DNA from: Marinobacter salinus
GTDB taxonomy: Bacteria > Pseudomonadota > Gammaproteobacteria > Pseudomonadales > Oleiphilaceae
Reading direction: 5' to 3'
Length of the DNA: 64,000 nucleotides
Assembly: GCF_001854125.1 (NCBI RefSeq)
Contig: NZ_CP017715.1
Location: 3,844,001-3,908,000 of the forward strand
The notes beneath the pieces were generated by a model. It was not told the origin of the DNA. It did not search any database and worked only from the letters and a program-made list of their open reading frames with translations. Made by a program: the position numbers and the translations under genes. Position 1 is the first letter of the stretch; each line of letters starts with the position of its first letter. This document shows, piece by piece, positions 26,988 to 35,910 of this stretch.

Positions 26988-27773
26988 TCAGGCCGCCTGG
27001 TTTCGGGCCGTTTCACTGACTGACTTGTTGATGTCGTCAAACAGCTGTCGGTCGTTCCGGCCGATCGGCAAGTCATAGGTAATGGTGGCCCCGAACGCCT
27101 GTGGGTCATGGGGGTCATTCCGCACTTTATCGAACACCAGCAGCCGGGTGCCCAGATGAAACCCTTCCTGGAGGTCATGGGTCACCATGAAAATCGTGGT
27201 GCCGGTCTCCTGCCAGAGTTTCAGCAGTAAATCGTGCATGTCGCCACGAATTCCGGGGTCCAGTGCACCGAAGGGTTCATCCAGTAGCAGCACTCGCGGG
27301 CGCATGATCAGGGACTGGGCGATGGCCAGGCGCTGCTGCATGCCGCCAGACAATTCATGGGGCCACTTTTGCGCGGAGCCGGTCAGGCCGACAGATTCCA
27401 GCATGGCATCCACTTTTTCAAGAGCCTCCCGGCGGCCGGCGCCGAACAGTTTGCCGAGTAATGGTTTCTGTTCCAGCTCCAGTCCCAGTAGCACATTCTG
27501 ACGCACGGTAAGGTGCGGGAAGACGGAGTAGCGCTGGAATACAATGCCGCGATTGCGGTCAGGTTCCCCCGGGAATGCCTGGCCGTCCAGAAGCAGCTCG
27601 CCCCGGCTGGCGCTTTCCTGGCCCAGCAGCATTTTCAGGAACGTGGACTTACCGCAGCCGGAAGCGCCCACCAGTGTGCAGAATTCTCCCTGTTTAACCT
27701 CAAGGTTCAGGTTTTCCAGAACGATCTGGTCGCCGTATTCCTTCCAGAGTTTATTGACGGTGATAAAGCTCAT
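26988..27773 (-). CDS. ABC transporter ATP-binding protein, guanidine-riboswitch unit
   Basis: 261 residues of the SsuB/TauB/NrtCD type: Walker A GASGCGKST, Q-loop in RGIVFQRYSVFPHL, signature ELSGGMQQRLAIAQSL, Walker B LLLDEPFGALD and H-loop THDLQEG. The ATG at 27773 overlaps the permease stop (TGATG); a longer frame upstream would run into the permease gene. Together with the permease it lies behind a guanidine-I riboswitch. It probably energises uptake of guanidine or a related compound, with the binding protein at 36726-37802. Confidence 0.88.
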   Translation of the reverse strand: MSFITVNKLWKEYGDQIVLENLNLEVKQGEFCTLVGASGCGKSTFLKMLLGQESASRGELLLDGQAFPGEPDRNRGIVFQRYSVFPHLTVRQNVLLGLELEQKPLLGKLFGAGRREALEKVDAMLESVGLTGSAQKWPHELSGGMQQRLAIAQSLIMRPRVLLLDEPFGALDPGIRGDMHDLLLKLWQETGTTIFMVTHDLQEGFHLGTRLLVFDKVRNDPHDPQAFGATITYDLPIGRNDRQLFDDINKSVSETARNQAA

Positions 27774-28588
27774 CAGTGGCCTCCTGCGTTGTACCACGGA
27801 AACAGCCTGCGGTTGGTAAAGCGCAGGCACTGGTCGATGACAATGGCGAGGATGGTGATCCAGATGACGTAAGGCAGGATGACATCCATGGCCAGATAAC
27901 GGCGCACCAGGAATATCCGGTAACCCAGGCCTTCGGTTGAGGCGATCGCTTCTGCCGCAATCAGAAACAGCCAGGCTGGCCCGAGACTCAGTCGTACGGC
28001 ATCGATCAGCCGGGGCATTACCTGGGGCAGGGCCATGCGGGTTATCACCTGCCAGGAGTTGGCGCCAAGCGTCTGGATCTTGATCAGCTGTTCGCCGGGC
28101 AGTTCCCGCACCCGCTGGGCGACATCGCGCATCATGATCGGAGCGGTGCCAATAACGATCAACATCACCTTGGATAACTCGCCAAGGCCGAACACGATAA
28201 ACAGGATCGGTAATATGGCCAGCGGTGGCACCATGGATAATGCCGATACCAGTGGCGCCATGTTGGCCCGAACCAGAGGCAGCACCCCGTTAAGAAGGCC
28301 CACGAACAGGGCCAGCAGGGCCGCAATGCCAACGCCCATTCCCAGTCTTTCGAGGCTGGCTGTGGTGTCCTGCCACATCAGATAATCGCCGCTACGACGG
28401 TCTTCCTGAAACGCCATGCGATCCACCGCCGCCGTCATCTGTTCCAGGCCGGGCAGGAGCTTGTCGTTCGGGTTTTCCGCCAGGCGTTCCTGGGAAGCGA
28501 GGCTGTAGATCAGCATGATAAGCAGGAAGGGCAGTAGCCCCAGAAGGGCGGCCGAAACTCGCCCGGGGTGGCGGTTGATCAATCGCAT
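27773..28588 (-). CDS. ABC transporter permease, guanidine-riboswitch unit
   Basis: 271 residues with six or so membrane segments and the EAA loop (LPGEQLIKIQTLGANSWQVITRMALPQVMPRLI). It belongs to the nitrate/taurine/urea-carboxylase-linked permease group. The ATG at 28588 follows AGAGGAGAAG. It is the first gene after the guanidine-I riboswitch at 28655-28760. A large periplasmic loop after the first helix (about residues 30-75) is notable. Confidence 0.87.
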   Translation of the reverse strand: MRLINRHPGRVSAALLGLLPFLLIMLIYSLASQERLAENPNDKLLPGLEQMTAAVDRMAFQEDRRSGDYLMWQDTTASLERLGMGVGIAALLALFVGLLNGVLPLVRANMAPLVSALSMVPPLAILPILFIVFGLGELSKVMLIVIGTAPIMMRDVAQRVRELPGEQLIKIQTLGANSWQVITRMALPQVMPRLIDAVRLSLGPAWLFLIAAEAIASTEGLGYRIFLVRRYLAMDVILPYVIWITILAIVIDQCLRFTNRRLFPWYNAGGH

Positions 28589-28654
28589 ATGGCTTCTCCT
28601 CTGGTTACACAACACGGCATGGTCATCGCAAACAAGGCGTTCGCGTGCGAATCA

Positions 28655-28760
28655 GTCTCCCGGGCTTTTGTCCCGCCGTGTAACCTCCCAGAGGTCGGTA
28701 ACTCTCGGACCAGCCACCCGGGCTGCTGGTGGATCTCTGCCCGGATCGGAACCCTAGTTA
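28655..28760 (-). promoter_or_regulatory. Guanidine-I (ykkC) riboswitch upstream of the ABC permease/ATPase genes
   Basis: Read on the minus strand, the conserved ykkC blocks occur in order: CTAGGGTTCCG, then CTGGTCCGAGAG, then ACACGGCGGGACAAAAGCCC and CGGGAG. A variable stem lies between the first and second block. These are the consensus elements of the guanidine-sensing class. The 3' end is about 65 bases from the permease start, enough for an expression platform. The remaining intergenic sequence up to the hydrolase at 28974 holds no recognised gene. Confidence 0.93.
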
Positions 28761-28973
28761 CCCATTGTGTCCGTTGTGTTTGCCGCACGGTTTGCGGTGT
28801 TGCTTTAAATGGATGCTGTAAACGGATCATGGTTGGTAAACCGTCCGTCTGTCCTGGCTGTTCCATTGCAGGCTGCGTGCCAGATTCGATGGAACGCGGA
28901 ATCCGGTAACGTCTACATCCGTTTGCCTGAGAAGGCTGCACTATAAAAGGGCGCTTGAGTGGATTGCGCACTG

Positions 28974-30005
28974 TTAGTGGTCTTGATGTCCGAGTAACTG
29001 CTTCGCTGCCGCCAGAATCTCCCTGTGGCTGGCAGCATCACGACCGGCACCGCCGGCGATATGACCCCAGTCCGACTGAAGAACTTGTGCCCCGGCACCG
29101 GGCATGTGACCGGCATCGGCTGTCGCGTCCTCTGCGGTGAAGTAGAGGTCGGTGGAACAGGGCATGAGTCGGGTGGGCATGGTGAGGGCAGACAGCGCCA
29201 CCCGGTAGTCTCCGTTGAAGGCCGGATTATTGGCGAGGTTGCCCTCCTGCCAGGTGGTCAGAACGGCCAACAGGTTGTTGGCATCCTGGGCCAGGTGGTC
29301 CTGTTCCCAGAACACCAGCAATTGCTCGATGGAGTCGAAGCCGAGTTCTCGCCAGCGTTCATGGCGAAAAAAAGCCTGGGAGTATGCCCAGCTGGCGTAA
29401 ACCCGGGCAAATGCCCTGAGGCCCCGGGCCGGCGGTCGCTTATAATCACCATCACGGAAATCATGGTCACAGGTCAGAGCGGCTTTCACGCCTTCAAGAA
29501 AGATCTGGTTGTGGGGGTAACAGCGTGCGGTGCAACAGGTCGCGAGCACTGACCGGACCTGATCCGGGAACAGGCACCCCCACTGCAGTGCCTGCATGCC
29601 GCCCATTGACCAACCCATCACCAGAGCCAGGCTTGCACCGCCAAACACCTCATCCACCAGTCGTTTCTGCAGCATCACGTTGTCGAACAGACTGACCCGT
29701 GGGAACCGGTGGCCTGCCTGCTCCCCGAACGTGTTAGACGGAGATGAGGATTCACCGGCGCCCAGTAGCGACGGAATCACGATGCAGTATTCGTCCGGAT
29801 CAAGCGGACTGCCGGCGCCGACCCAGGGGTGGTTACCGGCGGCCGCACCACCATAGTACGTCGGTAGCAGGATCAGGTTATCTTTTGGTGCATTCAGCTC
29901 TCCGATCTGGTGATAGTGCAGTCGGGCAGACCTCAGCGTTTCGCCGCCCGAGAGTGTCAGGTCGCCGGCCTCGAAATCTTCGGTAATCCACTGTTTTTCG
30001 GTCAT
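28974..30005 (-). CDS. MetX-like alpha/beta hydrolase (homoserine O-acetyltransferase family fold)
   Basis: 343 residues with the nucleophile elbow GWSMGGMQALQW, FPDQVRS after it, and a terminal DWGHIAG catalytic-His segment: the MetX/homoserine acetyltransferase fold. It lacks a clear case for being the true methionine enzyme, and similar proteins include amidases and esterases of unknown substrate. It is divergent from the glutamine synthetase gene across a 160-base region with a perfect 16-base palindrome, so the two may share control. Its transcription runs toward the riboswitch at 28655-28760. Confidence 0.72.
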   Translation of the reverse strand: MTEKQWITEDFEAGDLTLSGGETLRSARLHYHQIGELNAPKDNLILLPTYYGGAAAGNHPWVGAGSPLDPDEYCIVIPSLLGAGESSSPSNTFGEQAGHRFPRVSLFDNVMLQKRLVDEVFGGASLALVMGWSMGGMQALQWGCLFPDQVRSVLATCCTARCYPHNQIFLEGVKAALTCDHDFRDGDYKRPPARGLRAFARVYASWAYSQAFFRHERWRELGFDSIEQLLVFWEQDHLAQDANNLLAVLTTWQEGNLANNPAFNGDYRVALSALTMPTRLMPCSTDLYFTAEDATADAGHMPGAGAQVLQSDWGHIAGGAGRDAASHREILAAAKQLLGHQDH

Positions 30006-30066
30006 TTCGTTATTTCCTTTGATCCCGTTTCTAACCCGGATGAAGCACGCTTCAGGTAACTATATA

Positions 30067-30082
30067 TACATGCTGGCATGTA
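30067..30082. promoter_or_regulatory. Perfect inverted repeat, candidate operator
   Basis: TACATGCTGGCATGTA has 7-base arms around a 2-base centre. It sits in the divergent region between the MetX-like hydrolase and the glutamine synthetase gene, next to an AT-rich TATATATA run that could be a -10 region. Position and symmetry suggest a GntR- or TetR-type operator; the cognate regulator is unknown. Confidence 0.5.
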
Positions 30083-30165
30083 AGTTGAATGGGTAATCCG
30101 TAGAAAGAAACGTGCCAGAAACCTATTGATCTGCCCGGGCTGCCGGGTTCAAACGAGGAATCATC

Positions 30166-31524
30166 ATGACTGATCTGACCGATAACAAAGCCCTGCAAGC
30201 GTCACTCGCCGAGGCTGGCGTCAAATATGCCATTGCCAGCTACGTGGATATCCATGGGGTGTCGAAGGGCAAGTTCGTCCCTATCGCCCATATGGGACAG
30301 ATGATGGAGGGTTCTGAGCTTTATACCGGCGCGGCGCTGGATGGCGTGCCGCAGGACATCTCCGATGATGAAGTGGCGGCCATGCCAGACGCCAGTGGCG
30401 TCGCAGTATGTCCATGGAACCGCCAACTGGCCTGGTTCCCTGGAAACCTGTATTTGAAGGGTGCGCCTTTCGAGGCCTGTTCCCGCAATATCTTCCGTCG
30501 CCAGCTCAGCGTTGCGGCAGACATGGGTTACCGCTTTAATCTCGGAATCGAAACCGAGTTTTTCCTGTTCCGTGATACCGAGGATGGTGGCTTCGCCCCG
30601 TTGAGCGACCGCGACAACCTGGGCAAGCCATGCTACGACCCACGCACATTAATGGACAACCTGGAGATCATGGACGAGTTGGTTGATGGCATGAATGAGT
30701 TGGGCTGGGACGTTTACTCGTTTGATCACGAGGACGCCAACGGCCAGTTTGAAACCGACTTCAAATACGCCGATGGCCTGACCATGGCCGACCGCCTGGT
30801 GTTCTTCCGGATGATGGCCAACGAAATTGCCCGCAAGCACGGCGCATTCGCCAGCTTTATGCCCAAACCTTTTGCGGACCGCACCGGCAGTGGCGCCCAC
30901 TACAACATGTCCCTGGCGGACCTTGAAACCGGTGAGAACCTGTTTGAACCCGGCGGCGACGACATGCACAACTGCGGCATCAGCAAAATCGCTTACCACT
31001 TCATTGCCGGTGTTCTGAAACACGGCGCCGCTATCAGCGCTGTCATCGCGCCGACCGTCAACAGTTACAAACGTCTGGTCCGCCAGGGCAGCATGTCCGG
31101 TTCCACCTGGGCACCGGTGTTCATGTGTTACGGCTCCAACAACCGCACCAACATGATCCGGATTCCCGGCATGGGTGGGCGGATCGAATGCCGGGCAGCG
31201 GACATTGCCTGCAACCCCTACCTGGGTGGCGCACTGATTCTGGCCGCCGGGCTTGAGGGCATTCGCGAGGGCCTGGATGCCGGCGCTCCCCACCACGAAA
31301 ACATGTACAACTACAGCGATGCCGAAATTGCCGAACAGGGGATAGAGTATCTGCCCCGCAACCTGGGCGAGGCGGTTGAGGCCTTCGAGGCCGATCCGTT
31401 GGCAAAAGAGGTTTTTGGCGAGGCGATGTTTAACAGCTTTATCGAGTACAAGCGTGGCGAATGGGAAAGCTACCAGAACCATGTCTCGTCCTGGGAAATC
31501 GACCGTTATCTGAAAATGTTCTGA
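30166..31524 (+). CDS. Type III (GlnT-type) glutamine synthetase / gamma-glutamyl ligase
   Basis: 452 residues of the glutamine synthetase superfamily, matching the GlnT 'type III glutamate-ammonia ligase' group. The catalytic beta-sandwich and barrel motifs are visible: GIETEFFLF (metal Glu), ASFMPKPFADRTGSGAHYNMS (ATP/metal), NSYKRLV and RIPGMGGRIECRAAD. Related enzymes include gamma-glutamylmethylamide synthetase, which uses methylamine in place of ammonia, so the amine substrate is open. It does not resemble GlnA. Its neighbours are a MetX-like hydrolase and a guanidine regulon, both fitting nitrogen scavenging. Confidence 0.82.
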   Translation: MTDLTDNKALQASLAEAGVKYAIASYVDIHGVSKGKFVPIAHMGQMMEGSELYTGAALDGVPQDISDDEVAAMPDASGVAVCPWNRQLAWFPGNLYLKGAPFEACSRNIFRRQLSVAADMGYRFNLGIETEFFLFRDTEDGGFAPLSDRDNLGKPCYDPRTLMDNLEIMDELVDGMNELGWDVYSFDHEDANGQFETDFKYADGLTMADRLVFFRMMANEIARKHGAFASFMPKPFADRTGSGAHYNMSLADLETGENLFEPGGDDMHNCGISKIAYHFIAGVLKHGAAISAVIAPTVNSYKRLVRQGSMSGSTWAPVFMCYGSNNRTNMIRIPGMGGRIECRAADIACNPYLGGALILAAGLEGIREGLDAGAPHHENMYNYSDAEIAEQGIEYLPRNLGEAVEAFEADPLAKEVFGEAMFNSFIEYKRGEWESYQNHVSSWEIDRYLKMF

Positions 31525-31589
31525 GCGATTACCTTAAGGGGGCTTTCGTTGCTTGTGTCTCGGCTGTGACCCGTTCCCCGCTGGTCGAT

Positions 31590-31619
31590 CTCCGCATCCC
31601 CAAGATTGGGGATGCGGAG
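31590..31619. terminator. Strong hairpin after the glutamine synthetase gene
   Basis: CTCCGCATCCCC and GGGGATGCGGAG form a perfect 12-base stem around AAGATT. There is no T-run after it, so it may act as an RNA stabiliser and not as an intrinsic terminator. Confidence 0.5.
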
Positions 31620-31673
31620 GGGGGTGGATACTAGTAAATATTACTTTCGATTATCTCGATATATGGAGAAAGT

Positions 31674-33329
31674 ATGAAAGTATTCAAGTTCGGCTCTCTG
31701 GCCTTGGCAGTGGCACTTAGTGCCTGTGGCGGCGATAGTGGTAGCTCTTCGTCGAGCGCTCTTACTGACGATACGACTACTTTGGAAGACACCAAAACGG
31801 GCGTCTTTACTGATAGTGCAGTCGCGAATATCCGGTACCAGACTATGACCCAAAGTGGCTTTACCAATGCTCTTGGGGAATACGAGTACGCTGAAGGTGA
31901 AACGGTGACCTTCAGTATCGGCGGCATTGAGCTACCTCCGGTCGCAGCAACCGGGCGTGTTACACCCGCTGACATGACGGCAGAAGCGAGCTCCACTGAC
32001 CAACTGACCAATATCCTGAGACTGCTCCAGAGCCTGGACGAGGATGGCAATCCGGATAACGGCATTACCATCACCGGTGAAACCCATACGGCGCTGGAGA
32101 ATGCTCTGGTGGTGGTGGATCAGCCCGCTACTGCATTTGAAGCCCAGTTTTCGGATGAGGTGGCAATCTCGGTTAACAAAACACTGATCAGTGCAGGGGA
32201 GGCCGAAGCCCATTTTTATGCTTCCCAGCAAGCGGATCTGCATGGAAGCTGGATATTTGTCGAACCCTCCGGTGAAAGCAGTAACGGTCAGGGTCCGAAT
32301 GGCGAAGAAATCAATGTGCTGACCTTTCTGGATGGTGGCATCTACATCCTTGCCCACAAGTACGGCAATTTGGACCAGGGACCCGCGACGGCGGAATGGG
32401 GCACTTACACCTGGGATCCGGCAACCGGGGCACTGGTTATCGAAGTACTTGGTGAGTCAGAAGGAGGCGAGGGCGGCCTGTGTCCGGGTTTAGCAGCGGA
32501 CGTGGGAAATTGCACGGAGAGCGTCCAGCTGGTGGGCGATGAGCTGCATTTTGCCAGCGAGGCAGGTGCGGCGACTCCCTTCCAGTCCATCAAGGATGCC
32601 AGTAACTCATACGTGGGCGCATGGTATTTGCCAGAAGGGGAAGGCTTCAATGTGCTGACCATTCTTGATGACAGCCATTATGTGATCGCCCATAACATGA
32701 ATGGTGAAGTATACGCAGGTACTGACCTTGTGGCGGTCTCCTCCGAGTGGGGCACATACAGCCTCACCAACGGTAGCTTTGAGGTTACCGGTGTCGAAAC
32801 GGAAACCGATGGCCCTGGCGGACTGTACGATGCTGGCGGTACCGGTGGTCTGACCGCCACGTCAACCGTTACAGGATACGGGGATCTGCAGCTTGAACCT
32901 GCGGGCGATACCATGTTTGCCCTCCGACGGGTTGGTCGTTTCAGTGTGGAACTGACCGATCTGGCCGGAAATACCAGCAGCATTCTTGTCGAGCGTAGCG
33001 GTGACCTCTTTGCAGGCGGAGTGGGCAAAGCATTTGAGTTTGATCTCGTGGGCGAAGCCGATGCAGCTCAGGTAACCCTGCAGTCCGATGGTACAGGTTC
33101 GGTTACTTATTCCGATGGTTTGTCTCTTATTGATGCCTGGTCCGTGAATGCGGGTGGTGCCATTTCATACACTGAGACCAATGTTGGGGATTCGTCCACC
33201 GGGCACTGGGTGTTCGCTCCCATCAAGAGCGATGATGGAAAAGAATGGGCACTTGTGGATTTCCGGCACGTTGACGGCACAACTGAGAGCCTGCTGGGCT
33301 TTTATGTAAGCGAGTTGAGGCCGCTGTAA
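31674..33329 (+). CDS. Lipoprotein of unknown function with a duplicated beta-rich domain
   Basis: 551 residues, acidic and rich in G, S and T. The signal peptide ends in a lipobox, LSAC followed by GGDSGSSSSS, so it is lipid-anchored with a Ser linker. Residues about 45-100 look like a small beta domain. Two tandem, related segments follow: around 195-265 (NVLTFLDGGIYILAH, EWGTYTWDPATG) and around 325-395 (NVLTILDDSHYVIAH, SEWGTYSLTNG). The C-terminal third is also beta-rich. No enzyme motif is seen. It stands alone between two strong hairpins. Confidence 0.7.
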   Translation: MKVFKFGSLALAVALSACGGDSGSSSSSALTDDTTTLEDTKTGVFTDSAVANIRYQTMTQSGFTNALGEYEYAEGETVTFSIGGIELPPVAATGRVTPADMTAEASSTDQLTNILRLLQSLDEDGNPDNGITITGETHTALENALVVVDQPATAFEAQFSDEVAISVNKTLISAGEAEAHFYASQQADLHGSWIFVEPSGESSNGQGPNGEEINVLTFLDGGIYILAHKYGNLDQGPATAEWGTYTWDPATGALVIEVLGESEGGEGGLCPGLAADVGNCTESVQLVGDELHFASEAGAATPFQSIKDASNSYVGAWYLPEGEGFNVLTILDDSHYVIAHNMNGEVYAGTDLVAVSSEWGTYSLTNGSFEVTGVETETDGPGGLYDAGGTGGLTATSTVTGYGDLQLEPAGDTMFALRRVGRFSVELTDLAGNTSSILVERSGDLFAGGVGKAFEFDLVGEADAAQVTLQSDGTGSVTYSDGLSLIDAWSVNAGGAISYTETNVGDSSTGHWVFAPIKSDDGKEWALVDFRHVDGTTESLLGFYVSELRPL

Positions 33330-33366
33330 CTGCAGCAGTGAGCGCTGACCGTTCATAATGGTTTGT

Positions 33367-33399
33367 ATGACTGGGGCCCCATAAGGGGGCGCCAGTCAT
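33367..33399. terminator. Hairpin after the lipoprotein gene
   Basis: ATGACTGG plus GCCCC pairs with GGGGC plus CCAGTCAT around an ATAA loop, with one mismatch. No T-run follows. It lies between the lipoprotein gene and the convergent LuxR-type gene. Confidence 0.5.
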
Positions 33400-33544
33400 G
33401 CTTTCCTGGCTCTAGAATTACAGTCACTGGCTATGCTAACCAGTTTTTCCAGAAATCCGTGAAACCCTTCCTGATCGGCCAACACACCTTAAAGGGACTG
33501 AATCAGGGAGTGCTTACTCTGCAGTTCCAGTGTCATCGTTTTCA

Positions 33545-34735
33545 TTACCCCAAAACCCGCACCAGCATGGACACCAGTTCAGTCTGTTTGCGATAGCCGT
33601 TTTTCGCCAGCAGGCTCTTGATATGTTGGCGGGCGGTATGGATGGAGATCTGTTTTCTCTCGGCGACATCACTGGCACTCAGGCCCTGAGCCATATCTGC
33701 CGCAACCGCGGCTTCAGCCGGTGTGCACTGGAATAGTGTTTGGAGTCGTTCCTGATCCGGTTCCAGCGAAGAGTCAAAACAGAACAATTCCGCCAATACG
33801 CCGTTATTTTCGGCGCTATCGGCGACCAGAGGGGTCAGACAGACCGCGATACGTTCATGGCCGCGACTGCAAAATACAGTTTGCGGCGAGAGTATGCCTT
33901 TGTGGGAGTGGACGATGCAGGTGGTGATGGCATCCTGTAGCTTGCGGGTGATTCGGCGATCCGCGCTTTGCAGTCGCCCTGGGTCATTAATGGACAGGCT
34001 CCTGCTGTTTTCCATAAGAGCCAGGGCCGCGTCGTTGGCCTGGGCGATATTGCCCAATGCGTTGAAGACGATGAGCGGTTTTTTTACGTGGTTGAGTGCC
34101 ATCGCCAGGTTTTCATTATCGCTGCGCGTTTCGTAGAGCTTCAGATGCAGGGCAACGGCATTCTCGATATGGGGAGCCAGCAGATTCATCTGCAGAAGTT
34201 CGTCATCGGTGTAGGGGCCGAATTCCTTGTGCCGGTTGGCAATGAATACCACATTGCTGCCGTTCTCCCGGGTAACCAGCATGCCTGCACTATCGCCCAT
34301 TCCAACCTGTTCCGCCCAAACACGAGTTTGACTTTCCGGGCCGAGAACATCGAAAACGGTGCGACTGGTGTCTCCTCGCAGAAAAGAGTCGAACTGGCGT
34401 GGCGGAAGTTTTACATAGCGGATGAGGGCTTCATCCCGTTCCGGAAGATCGCTGTTGATATACCACTCTTCGAAGCCCTCCGGATAACCAAAAGTCCAGC
34501 CATACACCATGCGCTGTGGGTTGCTGGTGAGCCCCAGGATGCCACCTTGCATGGCCTTGAAGCGATGTTGGAAGGCATCAAAGAACGGCTGGAAGCCGGT
34601 ATTGTCGTGCAGGCAGCGATACAGGGTGCTGACGAGAGTGTTATAGGCTTGTAGGTCTTCGGCGGTGAGCGTGGGGAATGCCAGAGACAACTCTTCGTTG
34701 GGGGGGGAGTGGCTCCGGGATTTCAGTTTCGTCAC
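33545..34735 (-). CDS. LuxR-family transcriptional regulator, orphan
   Basis: 396 residues. The C-terminal LuxR helix-turn-helix is clear (CTPAEAAVAADMAQGLSASDVAERKQISIHTARQHIKSLLAKNGYRKQTELV spread over the last 60 residues). The N-terminal 300 residues contain GAF/PAS-like stretches (NHVKKPLIVFNALGNIAQANDAALAL) but no receiver domain. It is divergent from the BASS transporter gene across 305 bases and may regulate it; this is inference from position. Confidence 0.8.
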   Translation of the reverse strand: MTKLKSRSHSPPNEELSLAFPTLTAEDLQAYNTLVSTLYRCLHDNTGFQPFFDAFQHRFKAMQGGILGLTSNPQRMVYGWTFGYPEGFEEWYINSDLPERDEALIRYVKLPPRQFDSFLRGDTSRTVFDVLGPESQTRVWAEQVGMGDSAGMLVTRENGSNVVFIANRHKEFGPYTDDELLQMNLLAPHIENAVALHLKLYETRSDNENLAMALNHVKKPLIVFNALGNIAQANDAALALMENSRSLSINDPGRLQSADRRITRKLQDAITTCIVHSHKGILSPQTVFCSRGHERIAVCLTPLVADSAENNGVLAELFCFDSSLEPDQERLQTLFQCTPAEAAVAADMAQGLSASDVAERKQISIHTARQHIKSLLAKNGYRKQTELVSMLVRVLG

Positions 34736-35040
34736 CGCATTGAATTCCTTCAGTTCTTGGTCCCTGCCGTCCGGCGCGCAAGGGCTTGTTATTATGATTG
34801 GATTGCATCAGATAAGGCATCGGAATAGGTAAAATCATAGCCGAATCTGATTTGTTCAAACGTAAAACTTCGTAAAATTCTGCATTGAAGACTGTCAAAT
34901 AGTTTACATTCTTGGGGCGGCTTCTCGATTAGACTGCTAAGCGCCGGCCACTGGGCATAACACTGTCACCCCACCACTGCGCCGCTTTTCCAGCGGGTGC
35001 CTGGTCTCAAAAAAACAAAACAATAACAAGGAGTCACTAC
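34736..35040. other. Divergent intergenic region, LuxR regulator / BASS transporter
   Basis: 305 bases, AT-rich in the centre. It contains a tandem GTAAAA-CTTC-GTAAAA (34863-34876) and several A/T runs suitable for promoters on both strands. The AAGGAG ribosome site of the transporter lies near its right end. No small gene or RNA was recognised. Confidence 0.35.
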
Positions 35041-35910
35041 GTGGAGTCCAGTCCGCTGATCTCGATCGGCCTGCCAGTTTCTCTGTTCATCATCATGGTA
35101 GGCATCGGCCTGACCCTGACGCTCAGGGATTTTGGGCAGGTAACCCGCAACCCCCGGAGCATCGTGGTGGGCACCATTGCCCAGATCCTGCTGATGCCTC
35201 TGGTTGCCTTTGCCATCGCCGCCACCCTGGGGCTGGCTCCGGCCCTGGCGGTCGGCCTGGTCATCATTGCGGCCTGCCCTGGTGGCACCACCTCGAACCT
35301 GTTCGTGCTCCTGGCGCGAGGCCATATCGCGTTGTCCATCCTGCTGACCGTTTCGGCAAGCCTGATCACCATCGTAACCTTGCCCTTTTTCACCAACTAC
35401 GCCCTGCAGATGTACTTCGGCGAAGCAGCGAACATCTCGCTGCCGGTCGGCAAGACCATCGCCATGTTGGTGGTGATTGTGCTGCTGCCCGTGTCCATCG
35501 GCATGTTTATCCGTACCAAAGCACCCGCGAAAGCTCAAAAAGCGGAGAGTGTCGTCAGCCTGTTCGGCGGCTTGGTGTTGCTGTTGCTGATCGTTGCCCT
35601 GATGTGGAGTTCCAGAGAAAGGTTGCCCGAATTGCTGGCGCAGGCCGGCCCGGCGGCATTCCTGCTGAACCTGATAGGCATTGCAATCGGTCTGGGCGCC
35701 AGCCGGCTTGCGGAGCTCTCCCAGAGAGAATCTCTGGCCATTGCCGTAGAGCTGGGCATCAAGAACGGCACCATCGCTCTCATGGTTGCTTTGACCCTGC
35801 TCGAATCCAGTGAAATGTCGATACCCGCCGTAGTCTACAGCGTGCTGATGTATGGCTTTGGCTGCATTCTGATTGCCATGGGACGACGGCTAGTTCCTGT
35901 CACCCAGTAA
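35041..35910 (+). CDS. BASS-family (bile acid:sodium symporter-like) transporter
   Basis: 289 residues with about nine or ten membrane helices and the family signature around GLTLTLRDFGQV and ACPGGTTSNLFVLLARG (the crossing-helix region that binds Na+). A GTG start follows AAGGAG. BASS proteins carry organic anions such as keto acids with Na+; the substrate is unknown. The gene converges with the TetR gene, sharing 21 bases at the stops. Confidence 0.88.
   Translation: MESSPLISIGLPVSLFIIMVGIGLTLTLRDFGQVTRNPRSIVVGTIAQILLMPLVAFAIAATLGLAPALAVGLVIIAACPGGTTSNLFVLLARGHIALSILLTVSASLITIVTLPFFTNYALQMYFGEAANISLPVGKTIAMLVVIVLLPVSIGMFIRTKAPAKAQKAESVVSLFGGLVLLLLIVALMWSSRERLPELLAQAGPAAFLLNLIGIAIGLGASRLAELSQRESLAIAVELGIKNGTIALMVALTLLESSEMSIPAVVYSVLMYGFGCILIAMGRRLVPVTQ

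Noticed and set aside
30649..31482. 277-codon open frame opposite the glutamine synthetase gene
   Set aside because: Shadow of a conserved gene; low-complexity Val/Gly/His composition and no ribosome site.
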